From positions 362,431-426,430 of the forward strand of contig JAGTJW010000002.1 in assembly GCA_023657425.1 (NCBI GenBank): a stretch of DNA of 64,000 bases. Reading direction: 5' to 3'. Source of the DNA: Ideonella sp. WA131b. Its GTDB lineage: Bacteria > Pseudomonadota > Gammaproteobacteria > Burkholderiales > Burkholderiaceae_C. Position 1 is the first letter of the stretch. Every line of letters starts with the position of its first letter. The position numbers and the translations under genes were made by a program. The notes under the pieces were generated by a model. That model was given only the letters and a program-made list of their open reading frames with translations, did not search any database and was not told the DNA's origin. Below are positions 22,230 through 32,302 of the stretch, in pieces.

Positions 22230-23354
22230 ATGGGTGAGTCCGTCGTTCCGTTGGCCGATCTGCGTGCGCCCGCCATCCCCGCACGCCTGCCGGCGCAACC
22301 GATAGCTGCCACCGGGCTGCTGTCGGACCGCCTGGCCAGGCCGCTGCGCGATCTGCGCATCTCGGTCACCGACCGTTGCAACTTCCGCTGCAGCTACTGC
22401 ATGCCCAAGGAGGTGTTCGACCGCGACTACCGCTTCCTGCCGCAGAGCTCGCTGCTGAGTTTCGAGGAGATCACGCGCCTGGCCTCGCTGTTCGTCGCCC
22501 ACGGCGTGGTCAAGCTGCGCCTCACTGGTGGCGAGCCGCTGCTGCGAAAGGGGCTGGAGGCGCTGGTCGCGCAGCTCTCGGCCCTGCGCACGCCCGCGGG
22601 CGAGCCGCTGGACATCACGCTCACCACCAATGGCTCGCTGCTGGCGCGCAAGGCCGCCGTGCTGCGCGAGGCGGGCCTGCGGCGCGTGACGGTGAGCCTG
22701 GACGCCCTCGACGACGGCATCTTCCGGCGCATGAACGACGTCGACTTCCCCGTGGCCGACGTGCTGCACGGCATCGATGCCGCATTGGCAGCCGGGCTGG
22801 CGCCGGTGAAGATCAACATGGTGGTCAAGCGCGGCACCAACGACCACGAGATCGTCCCCTTGGCCCGCCACGTCCGCGAGCGCTACGGGCCCGCCGTGAT
22901 CCTGCGATTCATCGAATACATGGACGTGGGCGCCACAAACGGCTGGCGGCAGGGCGAGGTGCTGCCCTCGGCCGAGGTGCGGGCGCGGCTGCAGGCGGCG
23001 TTTCCGCTTGAAATGCTGCCCATGGCGGCGCCAGGCGAAACGGCGGAACGCTGGCGCTATGCCGATGGCGGTGGCGAGATCGGCTTCATCAGCAGCGTGA
23101 CGCAGGCCTTCTGCGGCGACTGCAACCGCGCGCGGCTGTCCACGGAGGGCAAGCTGTTCCTGTGTCTGTTTGCCACCCAGGGGCACGATCTGCGCGGCCT
23201 GCTGCGGGGCGGTGCCAGCGACGCGGAGATCGCCAGCGCCATCGGCCTGGCCTGGCAGGAGCGCGAGGACCGCTACTCCGAGCTGCGGGGCTCGGGCACC
23301 GCCGCGCCGGGAAGCGGCGAGCGGCGCATCGAGATGCACTACATCGGGGGTTGA
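22230..23354 (+). CDS. moaA: GTP 3',8-cyclase MoaA
   Basis: The radical-SAM enzyme that starts molybdenum-cofactor synthesis from GTP. The 374-residue protein has the SAM cluster motif [10 protein letters not shown] (C50, C54, C57), the GTP/SAM region [12 protein letters not shown], and the second cluster in [20 protein letters not shown] near the C-terminus. It ends in the conserved Gly-Gly (HYIGG) needed for activity. About 30 extra N-terminal residues precede the core. It lies 10-12 kb from moeA-moaD-moaE, with no moaC or mog in the window. Confidence 0.97.
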   Translation: MGESVVPLADLRAPAIPARLPAQPIAATGLLSDRLARPLRDLRISVTDRCNFRCSYCMPKEVFDRDYRFLPQSSLLSFEEITRLASLFVAHGVVKLRLTGGEPLLRKGLEALVAQLSALRTPAGEPLDITLTTNGSLLARKAAVLREAGLRRVTVSLDALDDGIFRRMNDVDFPVADVLHGIDAALAAGLAPVKINMVVKRGTNDHEIVPLARHVRERYGPAVILRFIEYMDVGATNGWRQGEVLPSAEVRARLQAAFPLEMLPMAAPGETAERWRYADGGGEIGFISSVTQAFCGDCNRARLSTEGKLFLCLFATQGHDLRGLLRGGASDAEIASAIGLAWQEREDRYSELRGSGTAAPGSGERRIEMHYIGG

Positions 23355-23365
23355 TCAGGGCAGGT

Positions 23366-26300
23366 TCAGTCAGCCCGGCCGGGGGCAGGCGTCAAGGCGT
23401 CGTCTGCCGGCGTGGTGATCTCGCCCGGCGTGCCTTTGCGCGCCAGCAGCGTGTAGACCGTGGGCACCACGAAGATCGTCAGCAGGGTGCCCACCGTCAT
23501 GCCGCCGACGATGACCCAGCCGATCTGTTGTCGGCTCTCGGCACCCGCGCCGCTGGCCAGCGCCAGCGGCAGCGCACCCAGCACCATCGCGCCGGTGGTC
23601 ATCAGGATCGGGCGCAGGCGCAGGCTTGAGGCCTGCACCACGGCCTCCATCACCGTCTTGCCCTGCTGACGCAGCTGGTTGCTGAACTCCACGATCAGGA
23701 TGCCGTGTTTGGTGATCAGGCCGATCAGCGTGACCAGGCCGATCTGCGAGTACACGTTGAGCGTGCCGCCCGTCAGCTTCATCGCCAGCAGCGCGCCCAG
23801 CATCGACAGCGGCACACTCAGCAGGATCACGAAGGGGTCGACAAAGCTCTCGAACTGCGCCGCCAGCACGAGGAAAATGAACACCAGCGCGAGCACGAAC
23901 ACGAGCCCGAGCGCGCCGCTGGAGGCTTTGAACTCGCGGCTGACGCCGTTGAGCTCGGTGGCATAGCCCGGTGGCAACTCGCGGCCGGCGAGCCCGTCCA
24001 TGTACTCCAGCGCCTCGCCCAGCGAATAGTCGGGCCGCAGGTTGGCCGTGATCGTGACGCTGCGCCGCTGGTTGAAGTGGTTCAGCTCGCGCGGGCTCAC
24101 GGCCTCCCGGATCGTCAACAGGCTGGACAGCGGCACCATCGTGTCGTTGCGGCCGCGGACGAAGATCTTCTCGATGTCCTCCGGTGTCGTGCGGCCGCTG
24201 GCCGAGGTCTGCACCACCACGTCGTACTGCTCGGCGTCGCGCTTGTAGCGGGTGACGACGCGGCCGCCGAGCATGGTCTCGACGGTGCGCGCCACGTTGT
24301 CGACGTTGACGCCCAGGTCGGCCGCGCGCGCGCGGTCGACGTCCACGAAGATCTCGGGCTTGTTCAGCTGCAGATCGATGTCGGGCTGCACGATGCCGGG
24401 GTTTCGGGCCATCTCGGCCAGCATCTGCTGGCCGACGCGCGCCATGTTTTCATAACTGTCGCCGCTGACGATCACCACCTCCAGCGGCCGCGAGCGGAAG
24501 CCCTGCCCCAGGCTGGGCGGCGTCACCGGGAAGGCACTCACGCCGGGCAGCGCCATGAGGCGCGGCATCAACTCGCGCTGCAGGTCCTGCGTCGTCCTTT
24601 CACGGCCTGCCCAGTCGACGGTGCGGAACACGCCGAAGGCGCTCGACACCTGACCACCTCCGACGAACAGGAAGCGCCGGTCGAACTCGGGGAACTGTGC
24701 GCCGATGGCATCGATGGCGTCGAGGTAGCGGGCGGTGTACTCCAGCGTCGCACCGTCGGGCGCGCGCACCGGCATCGCGATGACCCCGCGGTCCTCGTAG
24801 GGCGCGAGCTCGCTCTTGGTGGTGGTGAACAGGTACCAGCTCGCGCCGGCCGAGGCGATCATCACGCCGATGATCATCCAGCGCCGCTGCAGCGTCCATG
24901 CCAGCACGCGGCCGTAGCCGCCGGCCAGGCGCAGCAGCAGCCGCTCCATGCCGCGGTCGAAGCGGCCGGGGTTCGGGTTGTGCTTGAGCAGCTTGCTGCA
25001 CATCATCGGCGTCAGCGTCAGCGCCACGAATCCGCTGACCAGCACCGCGCCAGCCAGCGTCAACGCGAACTCGCCAAACAGCCGCCCCGTGCGCCCGGGC
25101 GTGAAAGCCAGCGGCGCGAACACCGCAGCCAGCGTCAGCGTCATCGCGATGACCGCGAAGCTGATCTCGCGGATGCCCTTAATCGCCGCCTGGAAGGGCT
25201 TCATGCCCTCCTCGATGTGGCGGTAGATGTTCTCGAGCACGACGATGGCATCGTCGACCACCAGGCCGATCGCCAGAACCAGCGCCAGCAGCGTGAGCGT
25301 GTTGATCGTGAAGCCGGCCAGCGCCACCAGCGTGAACGCGCCGATCAGGCTGACCGGGATCGTCACCAGCGGGATGATCGAGGCCCGGAGTGTGCGCAGG
25401 AACACGAACACCACCAGCGCCACCAGCACCACGGCCTCGGCCACCGTGGTGTAGACGGCCTTGACGGAGCGGTCGATGAACACGCTCAGGTCATTGGCCT
25501 GCACCACCGTCACGCTCGACGGCAGGTCGCGCTGGATCTGCGGCATCAGCGCACGCACACCGTTGGCCACGTCGATGGGGTTGGCGGTGGCGTTGCGGAT
25601 GATGCCGGTGCTGATGCTGGGAACGCCATTCAGGCGCACGCGGCTGCGCTCGCTCTGCGCGGCCTCCTCGATGCGCGCCACGTCGCGCAGGCGCACGGTG
25701 TAGCCGTTCACCGTCTTCAGCGCCACCTGATCGAACTCGCTGACGCGGTTGAGGTCGGTGCGCGCGGTGACGCTGAACTCGCGCTGCGCGCTCTCGATGC
25801 GGCCGGCCGGCACCTCGAGGTTCTGGCGGCGCAGCGCGTCCTCCACGTCCTGCACCGTCAGGCGGTAGGCGGCCAGGCGGTCAGGATCGAGCCACACGCG
25901 CATGGCGAAGCGGCGGTCGCCGCCCACCTGCACATCGGCCACGCCGGGCACGGTCTGCAGGCGTGGCTTGACGACGCGGGTGATGAGGTCGGTCAGCTCC
26001 AGCGGACCCATGGTCTCGCTGGTGTAAGCCAGCCAGATGGTGGGGGTGGCGTCGGCCTCCACCTTGCTGATGACGGGCTCGTCCACTGCTGCTGGCAGAC
26101 GCCCGCGCACGCGTGCAACACGATCGCGCACCTCGGCCGCCGCGGTGTCGGGGTCCTTGCTCAGGCGGAAGCGCACCGTGATCTGGCTTTGCTCGGTGCG
26201 CGAGATCGAGGACATGATGTCGACCCCGTCGATCCCCGCGATCGAGTCCTCCAGCGGCTTGGTGACCTGGCTCTCGATGACTTCCGAGCTGGCGCCGGTC

Positions 26301-26452
26301 AGCCGCGTATTGACGTTGACGAGCGGCTCATCGATGCGCGGGTACTCGCGCACGCTCAGCTGCTGGAACGACACCAAGCCCACCAGCACCAGCAGCAGGG
26401 ACATCACGGTGGCCAGCACCGGGCGGCGTATCGAGGTTTCCGAGAGCTTCAT
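23366..26452 (-). CDS. RND efflux pump inner-membrane permease (HAE1-like)
   Basis: A 1028-residue resistance-nodulation-division transporter driven by the proton gradient. The N-terminus KLSETSIRRPVLATVMSLLLV and the repeated architecture of 1+5 and 1+5 transmembrane helices with two large periplasmic loops are evident. The family's GLVVDDAIVVLENIYRHIE carries the paired acidic residues used in proton relay. ATG at 26452 is chosen because the frame upstream lacks homologous sequence. The adaptor gene ends 40 bases upstream on the same strand, and no outer-membrane channel gene is in the window, so TolC-type partners must come from elsewhere. The substrate is unknown. Confidence 0.95.
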   Translation of the reverse strand: MKLSETSIRRPVLATVMSLLLVLVGLVSFQQLSVREYPRIDEPLVNVNTRLTGASSEVIESQVTKPLEDSIAGIDGVDIMSSISRTEQSQITVRFRLSKDPDTAAAEVRDRVARVRGRLPAAVDEPVISKVEADATPTIWLAYTSETMGPLELTDLITRVVKPRLQTVPGVADVQVGGDRRFAMRVWLDPDRLAAYRLTVQDVEDALRRQNLEVPAGRIESAQREFSVTARTDLNRVSEFDQVALKTVNGYTVRLRDVARIEEAAQSERSRVRLNGVPSISTGIIRNATANPIDVANGVRALMPQIQRDLPSSVTVVQANDLSVFIDRSVKAVYTTVAEAVVLVALVVFVFLRTLRASIIPLVTIPVSLIGAFTLVALAGFTINTLTLLALVLAIGLVVDDAIVVLENIYRHIEEGMKPFQAAIKGIREISFAVIAMTLTLAAVFAPLAFTPGRTGRLFGEFALTLAGAVLVSGFVALTLTPMMCSKLLKHNPNPGRFDRGMERLLLRLAGGYGRVLAWTLQRRWMIIGVMIASAGASWYLFTTTKSELAPYEDRGVIAMPVRAPDGATLEYTARYLDAIDAIGAQFPEFDRRFLFVGGGQVSSAFGVFRTVDWAGRERTTQDLQRELMPRLMALPGVSAFPVTPPSLGQGFRSRPLEVVIVSGDSYENMARVGQQMLAEMARNPGIVQPDIDLQLNKPEIFVDVDRARAADLGVNVDNVARTVETMLGGRVVTRYKRDAEQYDVVVQTSASGRTTPEDIEKIFVRGRNDTMVPLSSLLTIREAVSPRELNHFNQRRSVTITANLRPDYSLGEALEYMDGLAGRELPPGYATELNGVSREFKASSGALGLVFVLALVFIFLVLAAQFESFVDPFVILLSVPLSMLGALLAMKLTGGTLNVYSQIGLVTLIGLITKHGILIVEFSNQLRQQGKTVMEAVVQASSLRLRPILMTTGAMVLGALPLALASGAGAESRQQIGWVIVGGMTVGTLLTIFVVPTVYTLLARKGTPGEITTPADDALTPAPGRAD

Positions 26453-26492
26453 CGCGGGCGGCCTTGGGTGGCGGGTTCGGATGTCGGGGGCT

Positions 26493-27761
26493 TCAGGGCT
26501 TGGGGCCTGGGCGTGACGCCGCCACACCCGGCACCGACGCAGCGGGCACAGCTGGTGCGCCCGGCTTGGCACCGGCACCGCCCCCCGGCCGGCCTGCACT
26601 GGCGAGGTCGATCACACGCACTGGCAGCGAGTCGGTACGCGCCAATCGGCCATGGCCGGCGGTGACGACTGTGTCGCCCGCGGCCAGACCCTCCGTGATC
26701 TCGACCTGTCCCTGCAGCCGCAGCCCGATGCGGGCCTCCAGACGCTGCGACACCTTCTGCCCGTTGGGTCCGTCGACAACCTTGAACAGGAACTGCCGTG
26801 CACCCACCGGCACCAGCGCCTCTTCGGGCACGACGAGAGCGCCTTCGCGGACCGCGAACACGACGCGCGGCCGCGCGAACATGCCGGGCTTGAGCACCGT
26901 GCCCGGGTTGGCCACCCGGGCCAGCACCTGCAGGGCGCGCCCGTTGGCATCGACTTGCACGTCCAGAGCCTGCACACGGCCCTTGAAGCTGCGGCCGGCC
27001 AACGCATCGACCGTCAGCTCCACCGGCTGGCCTGTGCGCACGCGGTCAGCGTAGCGCTCCGGCAGTGCAAACTGCACGGTCAGCGCGCTCAGATCCTCCA
27101 GTGCGACGATGTCCGCACCGTCGCGCACGTAGTCACCCACGTCCACCAACTTCAGGCCGGTGGTGCCGTCAAACGGCGCGAGCACGCGCATGCGCTGCAC
27201 CTGCGCCTGTGCCAGGGCCACCTGGGCCTCGGCCACCTGCAAGGCGGCGGCGTTCTGGTCGACGGCACTGGCGCTGATGAAGTTTTGCGCCAGCAGCTCG
27301 CGGCTGCGCTGCAGATTGGTGCGGGCGATGTTGGCCTGGGCCTCGGCCTGCTTGAGCTGGGCCTGCTGCAGGGTGTCGTCGAGCTGCAGCAGCAACTGGC
27401 CGCGCCGTACCCGCGCGCCATCGGTGAAACCGAGCCGCGCGATGCGTCCGCTGACCTCAGGGCGCAGCATCACCCCCTGCACAGAGCGCAGCGAGCCCAC
27501 GGCCTGCACGTCGTCGGTCAGGGTCAGGGCCTGCACGCGGGCCACCTCCACCGCAACCGGGCCGCCGGGGCCGCCACCACCAACCGGACCGCGCGCCACA
27601 CCGGAGGCACCCTGGGCCCCTGCCGCGCCTGGGGCCGTACCAGCCGACCCCACAGTCTGCGGCCCGCTGCCGGCGGCGGGCCTCGGCTGCTGCCACCACC
27701 AGGCCGTGCCCGCAAGCAGCGCTAGGCCAAGCACGGCCACCAGAGTATGGACTTTCTTCAA
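26493..27761 (-). CDS. RND efflux periplasmic adaptor subunit
   Basis: Membrane fusion protein linking the RND permease to an outer-membrane channel. An N-terminal anchor (LVAVLGLALLAGTAWWW) is followed by a Gly/Ala/Pro linker, barrel-sandwich halves (SVQGVMLRPEVSGRIA and RVLAPFDGTTGLKLVDVGDYV), a helical hairpin rich in Gln/Ala between them, and a beta-barrel domain. No ATG lies near the proper N-terminus. I propose the TTG at 27761 (LKKVHTLV) with a weak AAAGAG upstream, giving 422 residues; the start is uncertain. The permease follows 40 bases downstream. Confidence 0.88.
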   Translation of the reverse strand: MKKVHTLVAVLGLALLAGTAWWWQQPRPAAGSGPQTVGSAGTAPGAAGAQGASGVARGPVGGGGPGGPVAVEVARVQALTLTDDVQAVGSLRSVQGVMLRPEVSGRIARLGFTDGARVRRGQLLLQLDDTLQQAQLKQAEAQANIARTNLQRSRELLAQNFISASAVDQNAAALQVAEAQVALAQAQVQRMRVLAPFDGTTGLKLVDVGDYVRDGADIVALEDLSALTVQFALPERYADRVRTGQPVELTVDALAGRSFKGRVQALDVQVDANGRALQVLARVANPGTVLKPGMFARPRVVFAVREGALVVPEEALVPVGARQFLFKVVDGPNGQKVSQRLEARIGLRLQGQVEITEGLAAGDTVVTAGHGRLARTDSLPVRVIDLASAGRPGGGAGAKPGAPAVPAASVPGVAASRPGPKP

Positions 27762-27960
27762 CGCCGCTCTTTCGCTGAGGTCGCGCGGTACCGCCTCTTG
27801 GACGAACCGCCGGAACGCCTGCCCAGGGACGGCCCGAAAGGACCGGCGCCGGCGACACCACAGACCGGCATTCGGGAGACTGGAACAAGCCGCCGATCGT
27901 AGCGGCTGCGTGGCCCTTGCGCGGGTGCCGGCACCCCATGGCGGCTTTCCTGGCCCTGGC

Positions 27961-28410
27961 TCAGCCCAGCGAGTCCACGCCGCGGTTGGCCAGCCGGTCG
28001 GCACGCTCGTTGCCGGGATCGCCTGCGTGGCCCTTGACCCAGCGCCATTGCACGCGGTGGGCCGCGTTCAGGGCATCGAGCCGCTGCCACAGCTCGATGT
28101 TCTTCACTGGCTTGCCGTCGGCTGTGCGCCAGCCCCGGGCCTTCCAGCCGCGGATCCAGCTGGTGATGCCGTCCTTCACATAGCTGCTGTCGGTGTAGAT
28201 CGTGACCCGCGAGGGTCGCTTCAGCGCGGCCAGCGCCTCGATCACCGCAGTCAGCTCCATGCGGTTGTTGGTGGTCTGGCGCTCACCGCCGAAGAGCTCT
28301 CGCTCGTGCTCGCCGCTCCTAAGCCAGGCGCCCCAGCCTCCAGGGCCGGGGTTGCCGCGGCAGGCGCCATCGGCATAGATCACGATCTCTGGGCATTGCG
28401 CGTCGTTCAT
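27961..28410 (-). CDS. rnhA: Ribonuclease HI
   Basis: Cuts the RNA strand of RNA-DNA hybrids, removing primers and R-loops. The 149-residue protein has the four catalytic acids: D14 in [16 protein letters not shown]52 in [10 protein letters not shown]74 in IYTDSSYV and the Asp in GNERADRLA near 136. ATG 28410 overlaps the end of the methyltransferase gene by four bases, so the two are co-transcribed. The 199 bases beyond its stop hold no gene, only a 14-base palindrome (GGGTGCCGGCACCC, 27923-27936) of unknown use. Confidence 0.97.
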   Translation of the reverse strand: MNDAQCPEIVIYADGACRGNPGPGGWGAWLRSGEHERELFGGERQTTNNRMELTAVIEALAALKRPSRVTIYTDSSYVKDGITSWIRGWKARGWRTADGKPVKNIELWQRLDALNAAHRVQWRWVKGHAGDPGNERADRLANRGVDSLG

Positions 28411-29201
28411 GCGGATCCGGTGTCGGCCAGCGTGCGCTGGCGGTTGGCGATCACGGCGGGTGCGGCGGCGCTGCGGCGGCGCCCGGTCTTCAGCAGACCG
28501 ACCAGCCGCATGCCCCGCACGCGCTTGACGGCCTCCACCTGGTACACCGCACCCAGCACCGGCCACCAGTGCTCGCCGAGGGACTCCATCCAGTCCCAGC
28601 GCTGCAGCCAGGCCGCGCTCTTCAGCGGCGGGCGCCAGCAGCCGAAATGACCGGCTTCGACTTCAAAGCTCAACAGGCGCAGCCAGTCGCGCAGCCGCCA
28701 GTAGCCGATGAACTCGCCGCTGCTCGGCAGGTACAGCGGCTCCCTTCGCCCGATCCCGAGCACGCGGCGCGCATGGCCCGCACGTTGACGCAGGCCCCAC
28801 AGGCTGGCCGGGTTCAGGCCGGTGATGACGACACGGCCCTCAGGCACGAGCACGCGCTCGACCTCGCGCAAGGTCTCGTGCGGATCGCGGGCCAGTTCCA
28901 ACGCGTGCGGCAGCACGAGCAGGTCGACGCTGGCCGACGGAAAGGGGAGTGCGTCGAACTCGCAATGCACAGCCGTGGCGGCTGTCATGCCCGCATGCAG
29001 CGTGTCGCTGGCGACCCAACGGTGCGGCATGCGGTTGCTGCGCAAAGCATCGAGCGCTGGCAGCCCAAGTTGCACCGCGTGATAGCCGAAGACATCGGCC
29101 ACGGCCTCGTCCATGCGCCGCTGCTCCCAGGCCAGCAGCACCTCGCCAGGCGGAGACTCCAGCCATGAACCCAACTCTATACTCGCCTGCTCTCGCGTCA
29201 T
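28407..29201 (-). CDS. SAM-dependent methyltransferase, class I
   Basis: A 264-residue protein with a SAM-dependent (methyltransferase type 11) core. [42 protein letters not shown] is shared with betaproteobacterial proteins found next to rnhA and gloB (quoted in parts: [20 protein letters not shown], then [18 protein letters not shown]). The canonical GxGxG glycine loop is degenerate, as is usual in this subgroup. The substrate is unknown. ATG 29201 gives [10 protein letters not shown]; it overlaps the divergent gloB start codon. An in-frame ATG at 29234 would extend into gloB. Confidence 0.85.
   Translation of the reverse strand: MTREQASIELGSWLESPPGEVLLAWEQRRMDEAVADVFGYHAVQLGLPALDALRSNRMPHRWVASDTLHAGMTAATAVHCEFDALPFPSASVDLLVLPHALELARDPHETLREVERVLVPEGRVVITGLNPASLWGLRQRAGHARRVLGIGRREPLYLPSSGEFIGYWRLRDWLRLLSFEVEAGHFGCWRPPLKSAAWLQRWDWMESLGEHWWPVLGAVYQVEAVKRVRGMRLVGLLKTGRRRSAAAPAVIANRQRTLADTGSA
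29178..29183 (+). promoter_or_regulatory. Candidate -10 box of gloB inside the divergent methyltransferase gene
   Basis: TATACT lies 16 bases before the gloB ATG, within the first codons of the opposing methyltransferase gene. Transcription from it would give a leader of about ten bases and no Shine-Dalgarno site, consistent with near-leaderless translation. The -35 region (GACTCC at 17 bases) is poor. Confidence 0.35.
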
Positions 29202-29979
29202 GAATCTGGTAGCGCTGCCCGCCTTCGCCGACAACTACATCTGGATGGTGCACGACGACTCACGCGCGTTTGTCGTTGACCCGGGTGATGCGGCGCCCGT
29301 GATCGCAGCCCTGAAGAGCCGCCGGCTGCAGCTCGCGGGCATTCTAGTGACGCATCATCACGCCGACCACGTCGGCGGCATCGACGCGCTGCGGGGCCTG
29401 TTCGACGAAGGCCGCAGTGTCGTGTACGGCCCGGCGCGTGAACCCATACCCGAGCCCTTCGTGCCGCTGCGTGGCGGCGACAGCGTGGCGCTGCTCGGGC
29501 TTCGCTTCGAGGTGCTCGACGTACCCGGCCACACCGCCGGGCACGTGGCCTACGTGCAGCGCGATGTGCCCAGCGATCCCTTGCTGTTCTGCGGCGACAC
29601 GCTGTTCTCGGCAGGTTGCGGCCGGCTGTTCGAGGGCACCCCGGCGCAGATGGCGGCCTCGCTGGCGACATTGGCCGCCCTGCCTGACGATGCCCAGGTC
29701 TGCTGCACCCACGAGTACACGCTGTCCAACCTGCGCTTTGCGGCGGCGGTCGAGCCGGGCAACGAAGCCGTCGCCGCGCACACCCGGCGCTGCCAGACGT
29801 TGCGCGAGGCCGGACTGTCCACGCTGCCCTCGACAGTGGCGCTGGAGCGGCGGATCAACCCCTTTCTTCGCTGTGGCGAGCCCGCGGTGGTGGCCGCCGC
29901 CCGGCGCGAAGGCGCTGCCGGCGACGAACCCGTGGCCGTCCTGGCCGCCTTGCGTGCATGGAAGAACCGCTTTCGATGA
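29200..29979 (+). CDS. gloB: Hydroxyacylglutathione hydrolase (glyoxalase II)
   Basis: Hydrolyses S-lactoylglutathione to lactate and glutathione, finishing methylglyoxal detoxification. The 259-residue protein has the metallo-beta-lactamase motif THHHADH with H52, H54, D56 and H57, followed by metal ligands in VPGHTAGH and FCGDTLFSAGCGR, and the glutathione-binding CTHEYTLSNLRFA. The ATG at 29200 gives [15 protein letters not shown], the family start. Its stop overlaps the mltD start by four bases (ATGA). Confidence 0.97.
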   Translation: MNLVALPAFADNYIWMVHDDSRAFVVDPGDAAPVIAALKSRRLQLAGILVTHHHADHVGGIDALRGLFDEGRSVVYGPAREPIPEPFVPLRGGDSVALLGLRFEVLDVPGHTAGHVAYVQRDVPSDPLLFCGDTLFSAGCGRLFEGTPAQMAASLATLAALPDDAQVCCTHEYTLSNLRFAAAVEPGNEAVAAHTRRCQTLREAGLSTLPSTVALERRINPFLRCGEPAVVAAARREGAAGDEPVAVLAALRAWKNRFR

Positions 29980-31700
29980 ACACACGTCGTGCGCTGGGCG
30001 GGCTGTTGATCGCTCTGGCTTTGGGTGGCTGCGCCAGCACGGCACCTTCGCCGCAGCTGCAGCCCCTTTGGTCGCCGGCCATGCCGTCCGAGCGCGCCGC
30101 AGCACCCGCCCCGACGCCGCCTGCACCGAGCCCCGAACCGGCCGCGGCTGACATCGCTTCAAATGCGCCCTCGCTGTCCGCCCCACCACTGCTGCCGCTG
30201 CCTCCAATGCCCGAGCCGCTGGAGCCGCCCCTGATCGAGGGCGACCGCTCCAACCTGTGGGACCGAATCCGGGCGCAAATGGCCATACCCGACATGCGTG
30301 GGCCCCGCGTGGAGCGATGGGAGCAGCACTACGCCCGCCGGCCGGACTATGTGGCACGCATGATCGAGCGCGGCAGCCTGTACCTGTTCCATGTCGTCGA
30401 AGAGGTCGAGAAGCGTGGCCTGCCCGCTGAGCTGGCGCTGCTGCCCTTCATCGAGAGCGCGTTCAACCCGCAGGCGCTGTCACGCGTGCGCGCCTCGGGC
30501 ATGTGGCAGTTCATGCCGGCCACCGGGCGCGACTTCGAACTGCGCCAGAACCTGTTCCGCGACGACCGGCGCGCCGTCATGGCCTCCACCGAGGCTGCGC
30601 TCGACTACCTCCAGCGCCTGCACGAGCGCTTCGGCGACTGGCACCTCGCACTGGCGGCCTACAACTGGGGCCAGGGCAACGTGTCGCGGGCCATCGCCCG
30701 CAACCAGCGCTTGCGCCTGCCCACCGACTACGAGAGCCTGCGCATGCCTGTGGAGACGAGGGACTACGTGCCCAAGCTGCAGGCGGTCAAGAACATCGTG
30801 CTCGACGCACCACGCCTGGGCTTGGTGCTGCCGCCGCTGGAAAACCACCCCTTCTTCGCCCGCGTCCGCATCGAACGCGACATCGACGTCGGCCTGGCCG
30901 CAGAGCTGGCCGAGGTCTCGCTGACCGAGTTCCGCGCCCTGAATCCGCAGTTCGACAAGCCGGTGATCCTGGCCGCCGGTACACCTGAAGTGCTGCTGCC
31001 TTGGGAGCGCGCCGAGCCCTTCCGCAACCGACTGGCCGCGGCATCCGGACCACTGGCCAGTTGGACAGCGTGGCGGGTGCCTCGCACGATGCGGCCCGCG
31101 GAGGTGGCGCGCGAAGTCGGCATGCCCGAGGACGAGCTGCGCGAGGTCAACCGCATCCCGCCGAGCATGTTGGTGCGCGCAGGTTCAACGCTGCTCGTCG
31201 CACGCACGGCCAGCCACGAAGATGACGTCGCGGCGCACGTCGCCGACCACGGCCAGTTGAGCTTCGCGCCCGAGGCACGCGGCCAGCGACGCGTGAAGCT
31301 CCGGATCGGTCGTGGCGGCGAGAGCGTGGCCTCGGTGGCGCGGCGCCACCGCGTCAGCGCGGTGCAGGTGGCGCGATGGAACGGTGTCAGCCCGCGCGGC
31401 CGCTTCGTGGCAGGGCAGACCGTGGTGGTGATGGTGCAGGCACCGGTGCCCCGACAGGCTCGCGCAGCCCGGGCAGAGCGCCCACCGCAGATCCGGGCCG
31501 CACGCCAGGTCGCATCGACACGCGCCACATCGCGCGCTACCGCAAATGCAGGCCGCGCCGGCACAGCCCGCGCTCCGGCACCGCAGGGCGCCGCGGGGCC
31601 GGCCGCGACGCAGAAGCAACCGGCGCGCAGGCGGCAGGAGTCGAGCCCCGCGTCGGGCCGCACCGCTGCCGCCCAGACTCCTGGGCCTCAGCCCAGGTAG
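29976..31700 (+). CDS. mltD: Membrane-bound lytic transglycosylase D with LysM domain
   Basis: A 574-residue murein lytic transglycosylase. It starts with a lipoprotein signal (LIALALGGCAS, lipidated C19), then a Pro/Ala-rich linker, the SLT domain with catalytic E160 in LLPFIESAFNP and SGMWQFMPATGRD, YNWGQGNVSRAI, and C-terminal LysM-like repeats near 350-480 (KLRIGRGGESVASVARRHRV). The last ~90 residues are Arg/Ala-rich and low in complexity. ATG 29976 overlaps gloB, an arrangement common in betaproteobacteria. The 3' end overlaps the convergent DUF1993 gene by 13 bases. Confidence 0.94.
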   Translation: MNTRRALGGLLIALALGGCASTAPSPQLQPLWSPAMPSERAAAPAPTPPAPSPEPAAADIASNAPSLSAPPLLPLPPMPEPLEPPLIEGDRSNLWDRIRAQMAIPDMRGPRVERWEQHYARRPDYVARMIERGSLYLFHVVEEVEKRGLPAELALLPFIESAFNPQALSRVRASGMWQFMPATGRDFELRQNLFRDDRRAVMASTEAALDYLQRLHERFGDWHLALAAYNWGQGNVSRAIARNQRLRLPTDYESLRMPVETRDYVPKLQAVKNIVLDAPRLGLVLPPLENHPFFARVRIERDIDVGLAAELAEVSLTEFRALNPQFDKPVILAAGTPEVLLPWERAEPFRNRLAAASGPLASWTAWRVPRTMRPAEVAREVGMPEDELREVNRIPPSMLVRAGSTLLVARTASHEDDVAAHVADHGQLSFAPEARGQRRVKLRIGRGGESVASVARRHRVSAVQVARWNGVSPRGRFVAGQTVVVMVQAPVPRQARAARAERPPQIRAARQVASTRATSRATANAGRAGTARAPAPQGAAGPAATQKQPARRRQESSPASGRTAAAQTPGPQPR

Positions 31701-32188
31701 TCGCGCTTACCGATCGCCACGCCGGCGTGGCGCAACAGCGCATACGTGGTGGTGGCGTGGAAGTAGAAGTTCGGCAGCACGAAATGGCGCAGATAGTCTT
31801 CGCCGCTGAAGCGCAGCTCCGCGGTACGCGTCGGCAACACGATCTCCCGCACATCGCTGCCAGCCAGCTGCTCGGGCGTGAAGCCGGCCACGTAGTCCTG
31901 GGTGCGGCGGATGCGCGCACGCAACTCGTCCAGCGTGGACTCGGTGTCGTGCCACTCCGGCACCTCCAGGCCTGCCAGCCGCGCCATGCAGCCCTTGGCG
32001 CCGTCACTGACGATCTGGATTTGGCGCGTCAACGGCAGCATGTCGGGGGCCAAGCGCAGACCGAGGTAGTTCACGGGGTCGAAGCGGCGCGCCTCGGCAT
32101 GGGCCTGTGCCTTGTCGAGCCAGCCGATCATGCTGGTGAGCATGCGAGCAAAGACGGGGGCGGTGGCGGCGTGCATCGTCAGGCTCAT
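31688..32188 (-). CDS. DUF1993-family protein
   Basis: A 166-residue cytoplasmic protein of the DUF1993 family, related to the DinB-like four-helix bundle. Typical parts are the opening MSLTMHAATAPVFARML, LAPDMLPLTRQIQIVSDGAKG, and the C-terminal LPNFYFHATTTYALLRHAGV with its conserved His. The biochemical role is unknown. The frame is open for a further 380 codons upstream but only because it runs antisense to the next gene; ATG 32188 gives the family N-terminus. It converges with mltD. Confidence 0.88.
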   Translation of the reverse strand: MSLTMHAATAPVFARMLTSMIGWLDKAQAHAEARRFDPVNYLGLRLAPDMLPLTRQIQIVSDGAKGCMARLAGLEVPEWHDTESTLDELRARIRRTQDYVAGFTPEQLAGSDVREIVLPTRTAELRFSGEDYLRHFVLPNFYFHATTTYALLRHAGVAIGKRDYLG

Positions 32189-32302
32189 GGCGTGCTCTCG
32201 TCGGTGTAGTGGGGGTTCGGCGGATCTCGATGCCGGGCGCGGCAGTGTAGGCGCCGCGGGCCAGGTGGCGCTGCCGCCTCGCGGCACAATCGGCCGTTGC
32301 CC

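Noticed and set aside
23705..26665. 986-codon plus-strand frame opposite the RND permease
   Set aside because: Antisense shadow rich in His/Gln/Arg; the permease on the other strand has all family motifs.
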